The position numbers and the translations under genes are program-made. DNA of 64,000 nt from JBDOQU01 sp039839375 (lineage in GTDB: Bacteria; Pseudomonadota; Alphaproteobacteria; DSM-16000; Inquilinaceae), in the NCBI RefSeq assembly GCF_039839375.1, contig NZ_JBDOQU010000004.1, positions 1-64,000 on the forward strand. Reading direction: 5' to 3'. Of the stretch, positions 16,278-24,385 are shown piece after piece. The notes under the pieces are model-generated. The model was not told the DNA's origin and ran no database searches. It saw only the letters and a program-made list of their open reading frames with translations. How positions within the stretch are numbered: the first letter of the stretch is position 1; each line of letters starts with the position of its first letter.

Positions 16278-18788
16278 TTGCGCTTCCCCAGCCCCCTGCC
16301 CATCGATCCCGTCCTGCCGGCCGTCGCGGAGGCGCTGGAAGCAAGGGGCGTGGCGGTTCTCCAGGCCCCGCCCGGAGCGGGCAAGACGACGCGCGTTCCG
16401 CTGGCGCTGCTGGATGCGTCCTGGGCCGTTGGCCGGAAGATCGTGATGCTGGAGCCGCGCCGGGTCGCTGCCCGCGCCGCCGCCCGCCGCATGGCGGAAA
16501 CGCTGGGGCAGCCGGTGGGGAAGACCGTCGGCTACCGCGTCCGGATGGACAGCCGGGTCGGGCCGGAGACGCGGATTGAGGTGGTGACGGAAGGCATCCT
16601 GACCCGGATGCTGCAGGACGATCCTGCGTTGGAAAGCTGCGCCGCTCTCCTCTTCGACGAATTCCACGAACGCAGCCTGAACGCCGATCTTGGGCTCGCC
16701 CTCGCGCTCGATTCGCGCGGCGCGCTGCGGCCTGATCTCAGGATCCTGGTCATGTCGGCGACGCTGGAGGGCGCGCCGGTCGCGCGCCTTCTGGGCGACG
16801 CGCCGATCGTCACCAGCGAGGGCCGCGCCTTTCCGGTGGAGACGCGATGGCTGGACCGGCCGCCGGCGGGACGGATCGAAGGCGCGGCGGCCGACGCCAT
16901 CCGCCTCGCGCTTCGGGAAGAGGAGGGCGACATACTGGCCTTCCTGCCCGGCGGGCGGGAGATCAGGCGCACGGCGTCGCTGCTGAACGATGTCGGGGGC
17001 GCGACGGTGACGCCGCTCTATGGCGATCTGCCGGCCGAGGCGCAGGACCGCGCGCTGCGTCCTCTGTCCGACGGCCGGCGCAAGATCGTGCTGGCCACCG
17101 CCATCGCGGAAACCAGCCTGACGATCGAAGGCGTCCGGGTGGTGGTGGATTGCGGGCTGGCCCGGCTGCCCCGGTTCGATCCGCGCGGCGGCATGACGCG
17201 GCTGGAGACCGTTCGCGTCTCACAGGCCGCCGCCGAGCAGCGGCGCGGCCGCGCCGGCCGGACCGGCCCCGGCATCTGCTATCGCCTGTGGCCGGAGGCG
17301 GAGCACCGGTCGCTGCCGCTCCAGCCCGCGCCCGAGATCACGGAAGCCGACCTGGCGCCGCTCGCACTCGACCTCGCCCTCTGGGGCGTCGCCGATCCCG
17401 GCGACCTCGCCTGGCTGAATCCGCCGCCCGACGCCGCCTTTTCCCAGGCGAAGGCGCTGCTGGTCCGGCTGGAGGCGTTGGAAGGCGAGGGGGACGGGGA
17501 TGGCAGGATCACCGCCCATGGCCGTCGCATGGCTGCGCTGCCGGTCCATCCCCGGCTGGCGCACATGATCCTGCGGGCCGGCGAACGGAGGCTGGGCGGC
17601 CTCGCCTGCGAGGTCGCGGCGCTGCTGGAGGATCGGGACGTGGCGCTGGCCCGGGACGCCGATCTGCGCGCACGGGTGGAGGGGGTGAGGGCGGTCCTCG
17701 GCGGCTCCTCCGCTGCGCGCGCCGGGGTCGATCCGGCAGCGGCCCGGCGGGTGGCGGAGCAGGCGAAGGGGCTTGCCCGCGTGACGGGAGCGAAGAGAGG
17801 GGAGGGCGATCCGCGCGCCGTGGGATTAGCGCTGGCCTTCGCCTATCCCGACCGGATTGCCCAGAGGCGGCCGGGTGGGGACCGTCGCTTCCGCCTCGCC
17901 AACGGCAAGGGCGCCTTCTTCCTCCATGACGATCCGCTGGCGGCCGAGGACTGGCTGGCGGTCGCCGATCTGGACGGCGACCGGCGGGAAGCCCGCATCT
18001 TCCTCGCCGCGCCGCTCGGCCGGGAGGAGATCGAGGAAGCCTTCGCCAACGGGATAGAGGAGATTTCCTTCGTCGAATGGGATGCGCGCGCCGAAGCGGT
18101 CTCCGCCCGCCGACAGCGCCGGCTGGGCGCGCTGGTGCTGAAGGACGATCCGCTGGCCGACCCGCCGGCCGACCGGGTGGCGGCGGCGCTGGTCGACGGC
18201 GTCCGACGGAAGGGGCTGGCCGTCCTGCCCTGGAACAGCGCGGCGCGGTCGATCCGGGACCGGATTGCCTTCCTCCGGCGCGTCGAAGGCGACGAGGCGT
18301 GGCCCGATTTCACCGACGAGGCATTGCTGACCGGGCTGGACGAATGGCTTGCTCCCTGGCTCGCCGGCATGAACCGCCTGTCGCATCTGGAAAAGCTGGA
18401 CCTCGCCGGCATTCTCGCAAGCATGCTCGACTGGAACACGCGCCAGCGCCTCGACGACCATGCGCCGACCCATCTGACCGTTCCCAGCGGCTCCCGCATT
18501 CCGATCGATTATTCGGCGGAGGAGGGGCCGGTGCTGGCAGTGCGGTTGCAGGAGATGTTCGGGCTTGCGGAAACGCCGAGGGTCGCCGCGGGCAGGGCGT
18601 CCGTCACTCTCCATCTCCTCTCCCCGGCCCGCCGGCCGCTGCAGGTGACGCAGGATCTGGCCGGCTTCTGGCGGGGCTCCTACAAGGCTGTGAAGGCGGA
18701 GATGAAGGGCCGCTATCCCAAGCATTACTGGCCCGACGACCCGCTGATCGCCGAACCGACCGCGCGGACGAAAAAGCGGGCTCAGTAA
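16278..18788 (+). CDS. hrpB: ATP-dependent helicase HrpB
   Basis: This 836-residue DExH-box RNA-type helicase has Walker A APPGAGKTT (residues 30-38), motif II DEFHERS, motif III MSATLEG and motif VI QRRGRAGRTGPG. A helicase-associated region and the HrpB C-terminal domain with FWRGSYKAVKAEMKGRYPKHYWPDDP follow. HrpB is a widespread helicase whose cell role is still poorly defined. The start is a TTG at 16278 with no clear Shine-Dalgarno; it is the only plausible start before Walker A. The end overlaps slyX by 7 nt (convergent). Confidence 0.94.
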   Translation: MRFPSPLPIDPVLPAVAEALEARGVAVLQAPPGAGKTTRVPLALLDASWAVGRKIVMLEPRRVAARAAARRMAETLGQPVGKTVGYRVRMDSRVGPETRIEVVTEGILTRMLQDDPALESCAALLFDEFHERSLNADLGLALALDSRGALRPDLRILVMSATLEGAPVARLLGDAPIVTSEGRAFPVETRWLDRPPAGRIEGAAADAIRLALREEEGDILAFLPGGREIRRTASLLNDVGGATVTPLYGDLPAEAQDRALRPLSDGRRKIVLATAIAETSLTIEGVRVVVDCGLARLPRFDPRGGMTRLETVRVSQAAAEQRRGRAGRTGPGICYRLWPEAEHRSLPLQPAPEITEADLAPLALDLALWGVADPGDLAWLNPPPDAAFSQAKALLVRLEALEGEGDGDGRITAHGRRMAALPVHPRLAHMILRAGERRLGGLACEVAALLEDRDVALARDADLRARVEGVRAVLGGSSAARAGVDPAAARRVAEQAKGLARVTGAKRGEGDPRAVGLALAFAYPDRIAQRRPGGDRRFRLANGKGAFFLHDDPLAAEDWLAVADLDGDRREARIFLAAPLGREEIEEAFANGIEEISFVEWDARAEAVSARRQRRLGALVLKDDPLADPPADRVAAALVDGVRRKGLAVLPWNSAARSIRDRIAFLRRVEGDEAWPDFTDEALLTGLDEWLAPWLAGMNRLSHLEKLDLAGILASMLDWNTRQRLDDHAPTHLTVPSGSRIPIDYSAEEGPVLAVRLQEMFGLAETPRVAAGRASVTLHLLSPARRPLQVTQDLAGFWRGSYKAVKAEMKGRYPKHYWPDDPLIAEPTARTKKRAQ

Positions 18789-18985
18789 TGCGGCGGCAGG
18801 TCGTCGGTGCGGATGCCGGGCGACTGGGCGCGCAACTCCTTCTTCAGCCGCTCCACATCCTCCGCCAGCCGCTCGATAGCCTGCCATTGCCTGGCGACGA
18901 GATCGCTCAGATCCTGGATCTCCGCGCCCTGATGGGCGGCCTGGATCTCCAGGTCGGTAATGCGGTCGGGGGCAGCGTCGGGCAT
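18782..18985 (-). CDS. slyX: SlyX family protein
   Basis: A 67-residue mostly alpha-helical, coiled-coil protein ending in PPHY, the usual SlyX C-terminus. Function is unknown. It is convergent with hrpB and lies 23 nt downstream of a small membrane peptide gene on the same strand. Confidence 0.88.
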   Translation of the reverse strand: MPDAAPDRITDLEIQAAHQGAEIQDLSDLVARQWQAIERLAEDVERLKKELRAQSPGIRTDDLPPHY

Positions 18986-19008
18986 GTCGGCGGCTTCAGG
19001 ATCGGGCT

Positions 19009-19137
19009 TCAGAAGACGAAGAAGTAAGCGAGTATAAGGACGATCGCCGCCAGCGCAAAGGAGATCGCCAGTACGTAGCGGCCTCCCTGATGGGTAATGC
19101 CCTGGCGCGCATCCGTCCGGTTCTTTTCGAGCGGCAT
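19009..19137 (-). CDS. 42-residue single-helix membrane peptide
   Basis: The start region MPLEKNRTDARQG is followed by a polar segment and one hydrophobic helix (about residues 22-42) ending in YFFVF. A good ribosome site (GGGAGG) lies 8 nt ahead of ATG 19137. It ends 23 nt before slyX, so the two may be co-transcribed. It is too short for most gene finders. The family is not recognised, though small membrane proteins of this style are common in alphaproteobacteria. Confidence 0.6.
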   Translation of the reverse strand: MPLEKNRTDARQGITHQGGRYVLAISFALAAIVLILAYFFVF

Positions 19138-19493
19138 GGGTGGCCTCCCTCGACGGTTTCGTGTCGGTCAGCCTTTCAACGGGAAGCCGCCGCTATTTGA
19201 TCCCCGATCGCGAGGACTATCCGGCGGCGTCTCCATATCTTGTGTGAATCTTTCATGTCCCACCCCAAAAGTGCTGTCGCGTCGGCCGCTTTCGGATTAG
19301 GATTCATTCCAGTGATCCGCCCTGGCCGAAAGGATTTCCGCTAAGGTCATGACCAGAGGTCGAAGCGCCATCCCGCCTTCACCGCCGTCCCCTGACGGAG
19401 CCTCCCTTATCGGCCGTCCTGGATCACTTTCGAACGCCTCCCTCGTGGAGGCGTTTGTCGTTTCAGCCCTCCCACAAAAGATCGGATGCTGTC
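19138..19493 (+). promoter_or_regulatory. phoH upstream region with 9-bp hairpin
   Basis: These 356 bases hold no gene that I can support. Close to the phoH start, AACGCCTCC (19433-19441) pairs with GGAGGCGTT (19447-19455) across a CTCGT loop and is followed by TTGTCGTTT. It resembles an attenuator or terminator inside a phoH leader; it lies 38 nt before the ATG. Confidence 0.4.
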
Positions 19494-20234
19494 ATGGCTA
19501 AACGTGCGTCGCGTCAGGCTGCCACCGCGAAGGTCCGCGCTCTGTTCCCGGATCAGGGGGGCTGGAATCCGCTGGATGGCGGCCCGTCGGACGAACAGCG
19601 CCGCGACACCAGCTATGTGCGCAATGTGCGCCCGATGGGCGAGAACCAGAAAACGCTGATGGAGGCGATGGACGGCCGGAACATGGTCGTGGCGCTGGGG
19701 CCCGCCGGCACCGGCAAGACCTATCTCGCCATCGCCAAGGCGGTGGAGGCGTTCCAGGCCGGCAAGGTCGGCAAGATCATGCTGTCCCGCCCGGCGGTGG
19801 AGGCGGGGGAGAGCCTGGGCTACCTGCCCGGCGACCTACATGAGAAACTGGCCCCCTATCTCCGCCCGCTCTACGACGCGCTGTCCGACCGGCTGGGCGG
19901 CAAGCAGTTGAAGGCGCTCCTGGCCGATGGCTCGATAGAGATCGCGCCCGTCGCCTTCATGCGCGGGCGCACGCTGAACAACGCCTTCATCGTGATCGAC
20001 GAGGCGCAGAACTGCACCTACGGCCAGATCAAGATGCTGCTGACCCGGCTGGGCTGGCATTCCACCATGGTGCTGACCGGCGACCCGGACCAGAGCGACC
20101 TTCTACCGGGCCTTTCCGGCCTCGCGGACATCGCTGGGCGGCTCGACGCGCTGGACGACATCGCCGTCGTCCGCCTGACCGACCGCGACATCGTGCGCCA
20201 CCCGCTGGTCGCCAGCATGCTGACGGTGCTGTGA
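19494..20234 (+). CDS. PhoH-family ATPase
   Basis: This 246-residue P-loop ATPase has GPAGTGKT at residues 69-76, VIDEAQN as Walker B, and LTGDPDQSDL, all PhoH signatures. PhoH proteins are linked to RNA metabolism and phosphate stress; the exact role is open. It is the short PhoH form without an N-terminal KH or PIN domain. Start ATG 19494 (MAKRASRQ) is preferred over an earlier codon at 19455 that falls in the leader hairpin. Confidence 0.92.
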   Translation: MAKRASRQAATAKVRALFPDQGGWNPLDGGPSDEQRRDTSYVRNVRPMGENQKTLMEAMDGRNMVVALGPAGTGKTYLAIAKAVEAFQAGKVGKIMLSRPAVEAGESLGYLPGDLHEKLAPYLRPLYDALSDRLGGKQLKALLADGSIEIAPVAFMRGRTLNNAFIVIDEAQNCTYGQIKMLLTRLGWHSTMVLTGDPDQSDLLPGLSGLADIAGRLDALDDIAVVRLTDRDIVRHPLVASMLTVL

Positions 20235-20271
20235 GGGACGCCGTCCTCGCTCGGGCCGCCGCTCGCGCCGA

Positions 20272-20301
20272 TTGACAACCGCCCGCGCCCGCCGCTAGAA
20301 C
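20272..20301 (+). promoter_or_regulatory. Sigma-70 promoter of tRNA-Ser
   Basis: TTGACA at 20272-20277 is a consensus -35 box; an 18-nt spacer leads to TAGAAC (20296-20301) as the -10. The predicted start is about 43 nt upstream of the tRNA. Confidence 0.6.
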
Positions 20302-20350
20302 CGGCAAGCCTAACGGCCGCTCCGCCCCTTAGGGCGGAGCGCGCCGCGCC

Positions 20351-20443
20351 GGAGGGGTGGCCGAGTGGCTGAAGGCGGCGGTTTGCTAAACCGTTATAGG
20401 GGGATAACTCCTATCGAGGGTTCGAATCCCTTCCCCTCCGCCA
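20351..20443 (+). tRNA. tRNA-Ser(GCT)
   Basis: Acceptor arms GGAGGGG (20351-20357) and CCCCTCC (20433-20439), G discriminator, and encoded CCA (20441-20443). The loop TTGCTAA carries anticodon GCT for AGC/AGT serine codons. A long variable arm (GTTATAGGGGGATAACTCC) and the T-loop GGTTCGAATCC are present, as expected of a class II tRNA. It marks the left border of the AT-richer insert carrying the GHKL-nuclease gene. Confidence 0.97.
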
Positions 20444-20844
20444 AACACCGCCGATTGTCCTCTATGATGCGGTATCGCCGCCAATCACCGCGTCTTCAGC
20501 ACATGGCATAGTGAATCACCGATTTTACACTTTAGCACGATCTATCTTGGCCCAGCGCGATGGACTGGCGCAGCGCAATAATGGCGGCTCTCGACCCCAT
20601 TGCAGACTTTCAAACCAATTGAGAAGATGCCAAAAAGCTGCCGTTCGTCCATTCACGCCAACTGCTTTGTATCGAGGCAATTTAAAGGTCGCACTCGTCT
20701 GTCGATACGAGCAATTCGCGCAATGCCGAGATCGGGAGCAGGACGAGGGGGAACCCTAAGTAATTATGCCGCGGCACCTTGACGCGTGTAGTCGCCACTG
20801 GCCAAGGATAGGGCTGAAGTTTTTGGGGCATCGATCGGACGACA
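20444..20844 (+). other. Spacer between tRNA-Ser and the GHKL-nuclease gene
   Basis: These 401 bases are noticeably AT-richer than the surrounding chromosome. I see no gene that I trust: short frames of about 60-80 codons exist but lack family character, ribosome sites and consistent codon use. No integrase or transposase remnant and no copy of the tRNA 3' end are visible. It likely holds the promoter of the downstream gene. Confidence 0.5.
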
Positions 20845-22968
20845 ATGACGCTTGATATCAGGGGCAGTATCAAGAATACGAAGCTCAGCTCGAATCCGTA
20901 TGTCGTTTTTGAAGAGCTTCTTTCGAATGCGATAGATTCCTTCCTGATACGGAAGGACGCCGATCCGTCAGTGGCGCACCTGAAGGTGGTCATCAAGGTC
21001 GATTTTTTGCGCGATGATCTGCTTGGAGACCAAGAGGAGCTTGTCATCTCGTGCGCCGACAACGGTTGCGGCCTCGGTGATCCCCAGCTTCATGCATTCC
21101 TGACTAAGGACACGTCCTACAAGGATGACCTGGACATTCCCGGCATCGTCCAATGCAAGGGGGCGGGCCGAATCCAGTTCTTCCACCATTTTGCCGAACT
21201 CTCGATCGACAGCAATTTCTGGACAGAGGATGCACTTGTCCGTCGGCAGATGCGCTATACTGAAATACAGAAGCAAATCGACTTCAGTGATTTCACGCAT
21301 AGCGTCGGCAATGAAGCTGATATTGGTACGAAGATTCGACTGAGCGAATTTAAGGACTCCGCGCGGACCCGGGTACTGCACGGGGAGGCGCCGAGCACGC
21401 TGTATTCAGCGCATGCGCTGAAAAGGGAGATGCTCGTCGCATTTCTTCAGCGCTTAGTGGGACTTCAAACCGGCCTCGGCGACTTCGAGATAACATTCAC
21501 CTCAAAGCGCTGGAATCAGGAAGAGGCGGAGACCGATCACCTGCGCCGAGTCAATCTGCCCGAGGTGACGGCGCAGCGATCTGTGCAGGTCGAGGAGCGG
21601 GACCCGCGAACCGGCGACGGCCTCAACACGTTTCAAATTTTCAACCTTTCGCACTACCGGCTCGATCCCACCCAGTATGACCTTCCCAAGAACGCGATCG
21701 CACTGTGCGCAAAGTCATCGCCGGTCCGAGATATTACGGCCTACTATCTTCGAACCCGCGCCGAACAGAATAATCCAGTTAGTGGCTTCCACCACATCGT
21801 GCTCGTGGAGAGCCCGTTTCTGGACGACAGGGTCAACGAGCAACGAGACAATTTCGACAACATCCCAGACGAGCTTCCGTCGGACATGTTTTCTTCCGAC
21901 CGGATTTCATACGCCGACATCCATGCAGAAATCGACCCAATAATCGAAGAGATGGTCGCCCCTTCTAACTGGAATAAGGAGGAGGTGCTTAAAGAAATCA
22001 GCGAACAATTCGGCTTGAACGAGGCGATGCTCGCCGACACAACGACCCGGATTCGGTATGGAGAACCAGCTAAGGCAGTCGTTGAACGCGTTCTAAAAAA
22101 GTATCAGGAGCGTGTAATCGATGAGACGGCCGAGATTTTCTCGCTCAAAGAAGAGATACTGAGATCTGAGCCGGACTCAAACGAGTTCAGAACTAAGGTT
22201 CATGAGCTGTCGTGGAAGTATACCGCGTCACTCAAGAACTTCGATATGGCTAACCTTTCGCAGCTAATTGTTCGCAGAACGGCGATCGTGGAAATACTGA
22301 GCCTTGCCTGTAAGAAGGAACTGTTGGTTCAAGCGGTGGTGAAAGGTGAACGGCGCAAAGATGAGCGCATCATCCACAGCATTTTCTTCCCGATGCAGAA
22401 GGACAGCGCCAGTGTGTCCGATCACGATATCTGGCTGTTGAGCGAGGAGTATCACTATTACGATTACATCGCGTCGGATATGCCACTGGCCAATATCGCC
22501 TGGGATGGGGGCGAGAAGGTATTCGATGAGGACATTGATGAGAGCTTCCAAGAGATTCTAGCCAAGCGCACTGACGAGAATAGCAAGAAGCGCCCTGACA
22601 TAGCCCTGTTTAGCCAAGAGGGGTCGGCGATCATCATCGAATTTAAGGCGCCCGGCATCCCGATGGATGACCACATTGGTGATCTGACTGAATACGCACA
22701 TCTGCTCGCCGCAAAATCTGATGGTAAGCTGAAGCGGTTCTATTGTTACTTGATTGGTGACACGTTGAACCCATTGCGGATGGGGCCGGGTTGGACTCAA
22801 TTTCCGGTCGGACAAGGCTGGTTCCAATCAGGTGAGTTGCGTGACCCGGCATCGCGGCAACAACTCGGTGAGACGTACTCGGAGATTTTGTTCTTTGACG
22901 ATGTGGTTGATCGCGCGCGGAAGCGGATCGGCGTGTATAAGGACAAGCTGAATATCAGTTTCAGTTAG
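20845..22968 (+). CDS. GHKL ATPase fused to PD-(D/E)XK nuclease, candidate defence protein
   Basis: The 707-residue protein starts with a GHKL (HSP90/MutL/MORC-type) ATPase: N-box Glu24/Asn28/Asp31 (FEELLSNAIDSF), G1 box D72-N-G-x-G-x-G (ADNGCGLG) and lid motif GAGR at 106-109. A long helical middle part (about residues 330-520) rich in Glu/Lys follows. The C-terminus has a PD-(D/E)XK nuclease core: Asp585 (RPDIALF), Glu599 and Lys601 (IIIEFKAPG), then a helix with HLLAAK and a final conserved-looking strand region. Base and codon use is more AT-rich than neighbours. It is alone behind tRNA-Ser, with no partner gene. Start ATG 20845 has a weak ribosome site, but the N-box follows at the right distance. 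Domain calls are from motifs seen; the defence role is inference. Confidence 0.82.
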   Translation: MTLDIRGSIKNTKLSSNPYVVFEELLSNAIDSFLIRKDADPSVAHLKVVIKVDFLRDDLLGDQEELVISCADNGCGLGDPQLHAFLTKDTSYKDDLDIPGIVQCKGAGRIQFFHHFAELSIDSNFWTEDALVRRQMRYTEIQKQIDFSDFTHSVGNEADIGTKIRLSEFKDSARTRVLHGEAPSTLYSAHALKREMLVAFLQRLVGLQTGLGDFEITFTSKRWNQEEAETDHLRRVNLPEVTAQRSVQVEERDPRTGDGLNTFQIFNLSHYRLDPTQYDLPKNAIALCAKSSPVRDITAYYLRTRAEQNNPVSGFHHIVLVESPFLDDRVNEQRDNFDNIPDELPSDMFSSDRISYADIHAEIDPIIEEMVAPSNWNKEEVLKEISEQFGLNEAMLADTTTRIRYGEPAKAVVERVLKKYQERVIDETAEIFSLKEEILRSEPDSNEFRTKVHELSWKYTASLKNFDMANLSQLIVRRTAIVEILSLACKKELLVQAVVKGERRKDERIIHSIFFPMQKDSASVSDHDIWLLSEEYHYYDYIASDMPLANIAWDGGEKVFDEDIDESFQEILAKRTDENSKKRPDIALFSQEGSAIIIEFKAPGIPMDDHIGDLTEYAHLLAAKSDGKLKRFYCYLIGDTLNPLRMGPGWTQFPVGQGWFQSGELRDPASRQQLGETYSEILFFDDVVDRARKRIGVYKDKLNISFS

Positions 22969-23386
22969 CCTTGCCGATGCTGGAGGCAGAGAGGCTTTCT
23001 GCACCACTAGCCGCGTCAGAGTTTCGTTTCGCAAAGATAAGCCAAACGGTCGCAAGTTGACGGTACCTGATGCTTGAGCGGCCGAGTTTGGAACAGTTTT
23101 TGCGGAGATCTGCTTCGGGACGATTCAAGCCGGGCAGCCGTAATCTACCGTAAATTACTTACGCATTGATGCGCGCCTGCGATCCTGAACCAGGATCGGA
23201 GATGCTGCGCCGCTTCGAGGGGGAGGCGCGGCGTCCGGTCGCACTGCAATGTGGGGATCAGGTCCAGGCCGGCCGATAATGCTCAAGCTCACGACATTCT
23301 ATGGCGGCTTACTGACGGCAGGCGATCGCATTGCCGCCTCGGACCGGTCGTCTGATGCCGGTCGCCGACGCAGCGAACCCCCACGA
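22969..23386 (+). other. Spacer between the insert and the outer-membrane protein gene
   Basis: These 418 bases contain the right edge of the AT-richer insert (up to about 23100), a palindrome described separately at 23140-23158, and a short dyad (GATCCTGAACCAGGATC near 23180). I see no gene. The promoter of the downstream outer-membrane gene must lie here. Confidence 0.5.
23140..23158. promoter_or_regulatory. 19-bp palindromic operator, copy 1
   Basis: GTAATCTACCGTAAATTAC is a dyad with 8 of 9 pairs matching around a central C. It lies 229 nt before the outer-membrane gene start. The right half (TACCGTAAATTAC) is identical in a second copy ahead of the sulfatase gene, which points to one regulator for both genes. 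Confidence 0.62.
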
Positions 23387-24166
23387 ATGCCGTGGAAGGC
23401 GCGGGCCGTACTGGCGCTCGTTGCAGCCGCAATTCTCGCAACGGGAACGCCGGCACGGGCCGATGACGGGCCAGTCTCGTCGTCGGCCACGGGCTGGTCC
23501 TTTCAACTCTCGCCCTATCTCTGGATGACCGGCCTGAACGGCGATGTCGGCACCCGGCCGCGTCTGCCGACCGTCGATGTCGATGCGGGCTTCGACGAGA
23601 TTTTCGAGCATCTCGACTTCGCCTTCATGGCCGTGGCCGAGGCGCGCCACGGCCGCGTAGGCGCCCTTGTGGACGTTGCCTATCTGCCCCTGAGCGCCGA
23701 TGGCACGACGCCCGGTGCGCACTTCGGCGATGTCGATGTCGACAACACAACCTTCTTCGGAACGTTCAGCCTTGGCTACCGCGCGTTTGACGATCCTGCG
23801 GGGACGGTAGACGTACTGGCGGGCGTGCGAGCCTGGAGCGTCGATAACGACGTGACCTTCACCGCCGGGCTGCTGCCGCAGGTCGAGACGGGAGTGAGCG
23901 AGTCATGGGTGGATCCGGTAGTCGGTCTGCGTGGCCAGGTGGATCTCGGCTCCCGCTTCTTCGCGTCGGCCTATGGCGACATCGGCGGCTTCGGCGTCGT
24001 GTCCGACCTGACATGGCAGGTCTATGGCGGCGTCGGCTATCGTTTCTCCGACTTTATCGCCGGCCAGATCGGTTATCGGCACCTCAGCGTCGATTACGAA
24101 GATGATGGTTTCGTCTGGGACGTCGAACTGAGCGGACCGACGGTCGGCCTCAGCATCCGGTTCTAG
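23387..24166 (+). CDS. Outer-membrane beta-barrel protein
   Basis: This 259-residue protein begins with a signal peptide (MPWKARAVLALVAAAIL, cleavage after ARA near residue 24). The mature part is made of alternating hydrophobic/polar strands with Gly/Tyr/Asp turns. It ends in Phe after LSIRF, the C-terminal signature for assembly by the BAM complex. Start ATG 23387 is fixed by the signal peptide; earlier codons in frame to 23249 would bury it. Substrate or function is not known. It shares an operator with the sulfatase 219 nt downstream, so the two probably act together in uptake and removal of sulfate from an external compound. Confidence 0.82.
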   Translation: MPWKARAVLALVAAAILATGTPARADDGPVSSSATGWSFQLSPYLWMTGLNGDVGTRPRLPTVDVDAGFDEIFEHLDFAFMAVAEARHGRVGALVDVAYLPLSADGTTPGAHFGDVDVDNTTFFGTFSLGYRAFDDPAGTVDVLAGVRAWSVDNDVTFTAGLLPQVETGVSESWVDPVVGLRGQVDLGSRFFASAYGDIGGFGVVSDLTWQVYGGVGYRFSDFIAGQIGYRHLSVDYEDDGFVWDVELSGPTVGLSIRF

Positions 24167-24242
24167 GTTCCCTGGTTCGCCCGACCTCCCCCCCTGTGTC
24201 GTCATCTTGCCCGACGGCGCGTCACGGTTGTGCGTGCCGCAG

Positions 24243-24261
24243 GTAGTTTACCGTAAATTAC
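24243..24261. promoter_or_regulatory. 19-bp palindromic operator, copy 2
   Basis: GTAGTTTACCGTAAATTAC lies 125 nt before the sulfatase start. It again matches 8 of 9 dyad pairs around a central C, and its right 13 bases equal those of copy 1. Confidence 0.62.
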
Positions 24262-24385
24262 TTTCGGCCGGTCCGCGCCCCATCGATCCTGCCTGAAACC
24301 GCGAAGATCCCGGAACCGCGCCATCGGCCGTCGGGGGAGCGGCTCCCTATCCCCCAGGGCCAGGACTTCGCGAGGAGAGTCTCCC

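Noticed and set aside
20511..20759. 82-codon frame in the tRNA-to-GHKL spacer
   Set aside because: No ribosome site, no family motifs, and mixed residue use; probably chance.
20443..23100. Prophage or integrative element at tRNA-Ser
   Set aside because: No integrase, excisionase or phage structural gene and no duplicated tRNA end; only one gene is present.
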